Source: Paraburkholderia caffeinitolerans (GTDB lineage Bacteria > Pseudomonadota > Gammaproteobacteria > Burkholderiales > Burkholderiaceae). From it: a stretch of 64,000 nucleotides of DNA. The position numbers and the translations under genes were made by a program. This document shows, in pieces, positions 60,282 through 64,000 of this stretch. Below the pieces are notes generated by a model, which was given only the letters and a program-made list of their open reading frames with translations, was not told where the DNA came from and searched no databases. Location: the NCBI RefSeq assembly GCF_902859945.1, contig NZ_CADIKL010000035.1, positions 1 to 64,000 on the forward strand, written 5' to 3'. Position 1 is the first letter of the stretch; every line of letters starts with the position of its first letter.

Positions 60282-60315
60282 TCATGCAGCCGGCAAAATA
60301 GTGCCGGCTGCATGA
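60282..60315. terminator. 14-bp perfect hairpin after the SYLF gene
   Basis: Arms 60282-60295 and 60302-60315 are exact reverse complements with the 6-base loop AAATAG, 46 bases after the stop codon. Followed by AAATGC instead of a T tract, so it may act poorly as an intrinsic terminator in this direction. Confidence 0.6.
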
Positions 60316-60385
60316 AAATGCACATTCAGGCGGTCGTGCCCTTTCTGGCCCCGCCAGACGCCGCTTTGCCGGGTTATCCATGATT

Positions 60386-60413
60386 TTGGAAATATTTATA
60401 TCTAAATTATACT
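60386..60413 (+). promoter_or_regulatory. sigma-70-type promoter of iorAB
   Basis: TTGGAA (60386-60391), a 16-base spacer and TATACT (60408-60413) lie in the most AT-rich stretch near the gene, 60 bases before the iorA start. Confidence 0.5.
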
Positions 60414-60473
60414 GACCCGACACGCGGCGCGGATGCGCTCGGCGGCAGAGGACAAACATCGAAGGGGATGGTC

Positions 60474-62630
60474 ATGGCGGAGCGGTCGTTTGTCGAGGAA
60501 GTGAAGAAACTGCGCCTCGGCGCGGGCGAGGTATTTAGCGGCGAAGGCATTCTCGCCGTGACGAAGGCGCTACTCGAATCAGGCGTGGCCTATGTGGCCG
60601 GCTACCAGGGCGCGCCGATTTCGCACCTGATGGACGTGCTCGCGGACGCACAGGACATCCTTGGCGACCACGGCATCCGCTTCGAGAACAGCGCGAGCGA
60701 GGCCACGGCCGCGGCATCGCTGGCTGCCTCCGTCAACTATCCGCTGCGCGGCGCGGTGACCTTCAAGGCCACGGTGGGCACCAACGTCGCCTCCGACGCG
60801 CTGGCGAATCTCGCCTCGGGCGGCGTGACGGGCGGGGCGCTCATCATCGTCGGCGAAGACTACGGCGAGGGCTCCTCGATCATGCAGGAGCGCAGCCATG
60901 CGTTTGCAATGAAGTCGCAAATCTGGCTGCTCGATCCGCGTCCCAATCTGCCCTCGATCGTGCAGGCGGTGAAGGACGGCTTCGACCTGTCCGAGGCGAG
61001 CCACACGCCTGTCATGCTGCAATTGCGCATTCGCGCGTGCCACGTGCACGGCCAGTTCGTGGCGTCCGATAACCGCCGCTCCGCTTTCACGATCAAGGAC
61101 GCGCTCGAGCATCCGGTCCGCGATGTCGAGCGTATCGTGCTGCCGCCCGCGAGCTTTCTGCATGAGCGCGAGAAGATTCAAGAGCGCTGGCCGGCAGCGG
61201 TGCAATTCATCGAAGCGCGCCAGCTCAACGAATTTTTCTCGGCCGACGCGCGCGATATCGGCATCGCGGTGCAGGGGGGCAGCTACAACACGGTGCTGCG
61301 CGCGCTCGAACGGCTGGGTCTCGCCGATGTCTACGGCGAATCGGAAATTCCGCTTTATGTGATGAACGTGGCGTACCCGCTCATCGATTCGGAGTGGGAA
61401 CGATTTTGCGCGGGCAAGCGCGCGGTGCTCGTGATCGAAGAAGGGCAGCCGAACTTCGTCGAGCAAAACGCGAGCGCGATCCTGCGCCAACGCGGCGTGA
61501 GCGCGGCGTTGCACGGCAAGGACGTGCTGCCGCTCGCGGGCGAATACAACACGGCCACGGTGATGAAGGGACTGCGTGCGTTCTTCGAGCACTATGGCGT
61601 GCTCGAGCCGCAAGCGACGCCGCGCAAGGTGATTCCGGTGAAGGCCGTGCCGGCCGTTGCAACCGTGCCCGCACTCGATGACAGCGTGCACGCGCGTCCG
61701 CCCGGCTTTTGCACGGGGTGCCCCGAACGCCCGATCTTCACGGCGATGAAGCTCGTGGAGCGCGAGTTGGGCCCGCACCACGTGAGCGCCGACATCGGCT
61801 GTCACCTGTTCTCGATCCTGCCGCCGTTCAACCTGGGCGCGACCACCATGGGCTATGGCCTCGGCAGCGCGAGTGCATCGGCGCTCAACGCGAGCGCGGA
61901 CAAGCGCGCCATTTCGGTGATGGGCGACGGCGGCTTCTGGCACAACGGTCTCACGAGCGGCATTGCCAACGCGGTCTTCAACAAGAGCGACAACCTCACG
62001 ATCGTCGTCGACAACAGCTATACGTCGGCCACCGGCGGCCAGGACATTCTTTCATCGACGGCGCTCAACCCCACGCGCAGCACGGGCCACGAAATCGAGC
62101 AGGCGGTGCGCGGCGTGGGCGTGAAGTGGGTGAAGGCCGTGCGCCGAACCTACGACCTCAAGACGATGATGGCGACGCTCAAAGAAGCGCTCACCACGGG
62201 CGAGAAAGGACCCAAGGTGCTGATCGCGCAGAGCGAGTGCATGCTGAACAAGCAGCGCCGCGAGAAGCCGAAGCAGCGCAAGGCGATTGCCGCCGGCGAG
62301 CGGGTGGTGCGCGAGCGTTTTGGCGTCGATTCGGATACCTGCACGGGCGACCACTCGTGCATTCGGCTCTCGGGATGCCCGTCGCTTTCGATCAAGCCCA
62401 ACCCCGATCCGTTGCGCACCGATCCGGTGGCAAGCGTGCTCGACAGCTGCGTGGGGTGCGGTTTATGCGGCGAGGTTTCGCACGCGGCCGTGCTGTGCCC
62501 GTCGTTCTATCGTGCGCAGATCATCAGTAATCCTTCGAAAATGGACAAGCTGCGCCAGCGCATGCGCAACGCCGTGATCGGCTGGCTGCAGCGCCGCGAA
62601 GCGCGCCGCCGTGCGCGTTATGCCTTCTGA
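60474..62630 (+). CDS. iorA: indolepyruvate ferredoxin oxidoreductase, alpha subunit
   Basis: A 718-aa thiamine-diphosphate enzyme that oxidatively decarboxylates aryl pyruvates (from aromatic amino acids) to aryl-acetyl-CoA, passing electrons to ferredoxin. The N-terminal transketolase-like part has AYVAGYQGAPISHLMD; the ThDP domain has CTGCPERPIF and GDGGFWHNGLTSG. The C-terminus binds iron-sulfur clusters: Cys at 623, 629 and 635, then CVGCGLC (659-665) and C675. The ATG at 60474 is chosen because it lies 8 bases after AAGG; an ATG six bases earlier is too close. iorB follows 15 bases later. Confidence 0.92.
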   Translation: MAERSFVEEVKKLRLGAGEVFSGEGILAVTKALLESGVAYVAGYQGAPISHLMDVLADAQDILGDHGIRFENSASEATAAASLAASVNYPLRGAVTFKATVGTNVASDALANLASGGVTGGALIIVGEDYGEGSSIMQERSHAFAMKSQIWLLDPRPNLPSIVQAVKDGFDLSEASHTPVMLQLRIRACHVHGQFVASDNRRSAFTIKDALEHPVRDVERIVLPPASFLHEREKIQERWPAAVQFIEARQLNEFFSADARDIGIAVQGGSYNTVLRALERLGLADVYGESEIPLYVMNVAYPLIDSEWERFCAGKRAVLVIEEGQPNFVEQNASAILRQRGVSAALHGKDVLPLAGEYNTATVMKGLRAFFEHYGVLEPQATPRKVIPVKAVPAVATVPALDDSVHARPPGFCTGCPERPIFTAMKLVERELGPHHVSADIGCHLFSILPPFNLGATTMGYGLGSASASALNASADKRAISVMGDGGFWHNGLTSGIANAVFNKSDNLTIVVDNSYTSATGGQDILSSTALNPTRSTGHEIEQAVRGVGVKWVKAVRRTYDLKTMMATLKEALTTGEKGPKVLIAQSECMLNKQRREKPKQRKAIAAGERVVRERFGVDSDTCTGDHSCIRLSGCPSLSIKPNPDPLRTDPVASVLDSCVGCGLCGEVSHAAVLCPSFYRAQIISNPSKMDKLRQRMRNAVIGWLQRREARRRARYAF

Positions 62631-62645
62631 GCGCAGGGAGAGATC

Positions 62646-64000
62646 ATGACCAAAGCACAACCGATCAAGATCGCGATTCTCGCCATGGGCGGCGAGGGCG
62701 GCGGCGTGCTGGCCGACTGGATCGTCGACCTGGGCGAGCACAACGGCTATTACGCGCAGACCACCTCGGTGCCGGGCGTCGCGCAGCGTACCGGGGCGAC
62801 CATCTATTACGTCGAACTGTTCGCACGCGACGAGATTGAAGCGCGTGAGCCCATTCTCGCCCTGATGCCGCTGCCCGGCGATGTCGACGTCGTGCTCGCG
62901 TCCGAGTTGATGGAAGCGGGCCGCGCGGTGCAGCGCGGGCTCGTGACGCCGGAGCGCACAACGCTCGTGGCTTCGACGCACCGCGTGTATTCGATCGCCG
63001 AGAAAACCGCGATGGGCGATGGCCGCGTGGACGACCGCGCGCTGATTGCCCACGCGGGCGAAGCGTCGAAGCGCTTCGTGCGCTTCGACATGGCGCAGGC
63101 CGCCGAAGCGAGCGGCAGCGTGATCAGCGCGGTGCTGTTCGGCGCGCTCGCGGGCACCGGCGTGTTGCCGTTCAGCCGTCGCCAGTTCGAGGAAACCATC
63201 GAGCGCGGCGGCGTGGGTGTGAAGCCCAGCTTGCGTGCCTTCGATTTGGGCCATGCACGCGCGGGCGCGGACGAAGCGGCGGACGGTGCGAAGGACGAAG
63301 TTCAGCACAAAGCGCAGCAACCTGCGCCCGCGCCGCGCGACCCGGCAGTGGCCCGCTTGCTCGAGCGCGTGCGGGCGGAATTGCCCGCCGAGGCCCAGTC
63401 GTTCGCCATCGAGGGCGTGCGCCGGCTGATCGACTATCAGGATCCCGACTACGCGGCGCTGTACCTCGACCGGCTCGCGAAGCTGCGCGGCAAGCTCGCC
63501 GATGCGCCGGTCATCTTGCTGCGCGAGACGGCGCGCCATCTTGCGCTATGGATGTCGTACGAGGACACGATTCGCGTGGCCGACCTCAAGACGCGCGCCT
63601 CGCGTTTCGAACGCGTGCGCGGCGAGGTGCGCGCGCAACCGGACCAGCTTCTCGCGATCAACGAGTTCATGCATCCGCGCATCGAGGAGATCTGCGAGAC
63701 CTTGCCCGCCGGAATCGGCCGCTGGCTCGCGAGGCCGCACGCCGTGCATCGGCTCGTCGAGCGCCATACGAAAGCGGGGCGCGTGATCAAGACCAGCTCG
63801 CTGCGCGGCTACCTGGTGCTTCACGCGGTCGCGCGCCTGCGCGGCATGCGCCGCCGCACGCTGCGCTACGAACTGGAGACCGCGCGCATTGAGGCCTGGC
63901 TGCAGCAGATCGTGCAGTCCGCGCAGCACAACCCGGCGCTGGCCGTCGAGGTTGCGCAATGCCAGCGTCTCGTGAAGGGCTACAGCGACACCCATGCCCG
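62646..64000 (+). CDS. iorB: indolepyruvate oxidoreductase beta-subunit (IorB with C-terminal DUF6537), truncated by window end
   Basis: The partner subunit, open to the last base (451 complete codons shown). Residues 1-190 are the pyruvate-ferredoxin oxidoreductase gamma-type domain: IAILAMGGEGGGVLADWIVDLG, QTTSVPGVAQRTGATIYYVEL and DVVLASELMEAGRAVQRGLV. A linker rich in Ala/Asp (205-240) leads to a long helical part (LWMSYEDTIRVADLKTRASRFERVR) like DUF6537, as in the beta-proteobacterial two-gene type. GGGAG lies 5 bases before the ATG. It forms the heteromeric enzyme with IorA; the C-terminal end lies beyond the window. Confidence 0.9.
   Translation, partial: MTKAQPIKIAILAMGGEGGGVLADWIVDLGEHNGYYAQTTSVPGVAQRTGATIYYVELFARDEIEAREPILALMPLPGDVDVVLASELMEAGRAVQRGLVTPERTTLVASTHRVYSIAEKTAMGDGRVDDRALIAHAGEASKRFVRFDMAQAAEASGSVISAVLFGALAGTGVLPFSRRQFEETIERGGVGVKPSLRAFDLGHARAGADEAADGAKDEVQHKAQQPAPAPRDPAVARLLERVRAELPAEAQSFAIEGVRRLIDYQDPDYAALYLDRLAKLRGKLADAPVILLRETARHLALWMSYEDTIRVADLKTRASRFERVRGEVRAQPDQLLAINEFMHPRIEEICETLPAGIGRWLARPHAVHRLVERHTKAGRVIKTSSLRGYLVLHAVARLRGMRRRTLRYELETARIEAWLQQIVQSAQHNPALAVEVAQCQRLVKGYSDTHA

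Overview
The window is high-GC proteobacterial DNA and most likely comes from a Burkholderiaceae genome, with Paraburkholderia or a close relative the best guess. The pointers are the Burkholderia-type porin, the fused-type indolepyruvate oxidoreductase, an orphan hopanoid C-3 methylase, a phosphoketolase, a DUF4096 transposase-like protein, a YXWGXW-like secreted protein and the density of LysR-regulated catabolic clusters. That density, and a sigma-54 gene outside its usual lpt/hpf/ptsN neighbourhood, suggest a secondary replicon; this is inference. No rRNA, tRNA, CRISPR array or complete insertion sequence was seen.

Region by region. 1-1850 is a small accessory patch: a hypothetical gene, a decayed GNAT acetyltransferase, an H-NS-like protein and a GGCT-fold protein. 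2023-12286 is a coherent catabolic locus. A leftward operon (MFS permease, MlrC-type metalloprotease, porin, nitrilase-superfamily amidase) lies beside an RpiR regulator and a LysR regulator. A rightward operon (C45 Ntn-hydrolase, class III aminotransferase, CMD-family protein) follows, with a terminator and a strong promoter in front of it. Three unrelated C-N bond hydrolase families in one locus point to uptake and breakdown of an N-acyl or peptide-like compound. 12329-17354 is a second catabolic unit: a LysR gene divergent from a class III CoA-transferase, an acyl-CoA dehydrogenase and a CitMHS transporter.

17381-23836 holds a LysE exporter, an Imm-like membrane protein, an M20 peptidase, and a divergent CadR/CadA metal efflux pair with a textbook MerR-type promoter and a 27-histidine tail on the ATPase, followed by a Fels1-family protein. 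23962-32401 holds a full-length Lhr helicase, an aldo/keto reductase, a second-copy-type rpoN preceded by a well-spaced -24/-12 promoter, and a DUF72 protein. 32625-41676 carries a transposase-like stub, a perfect 19-bp hairpin, a DHH protein, phosphoketolase and a divergent universal stress protein, a 73-aa orphan behind an AT-richer gap, a UDG-DUF488 fusion, HpnR and a lipoprotein.

41875-54450 contains an OmpR/EnvZ-like pair, an MFS exporter, a modular secreted protein built on 55-residue Cys repeats, a sterol-desaturase-family protein, an SDR, a Gly/His-rich lipoprotein, and a PepSY / TonB receptor / DUF2946 locus whose PepSY protein has a His/Met-rich loop typical of copper handling. 54509-58593 is an overlapping hybrid kinase and LuxR-type regulator. 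58802-60236 holds a small membrane protein and a SYLF lipoprotein. 60474 to the end is iorA-iorB behind its own promoter, with iorB running off the window.
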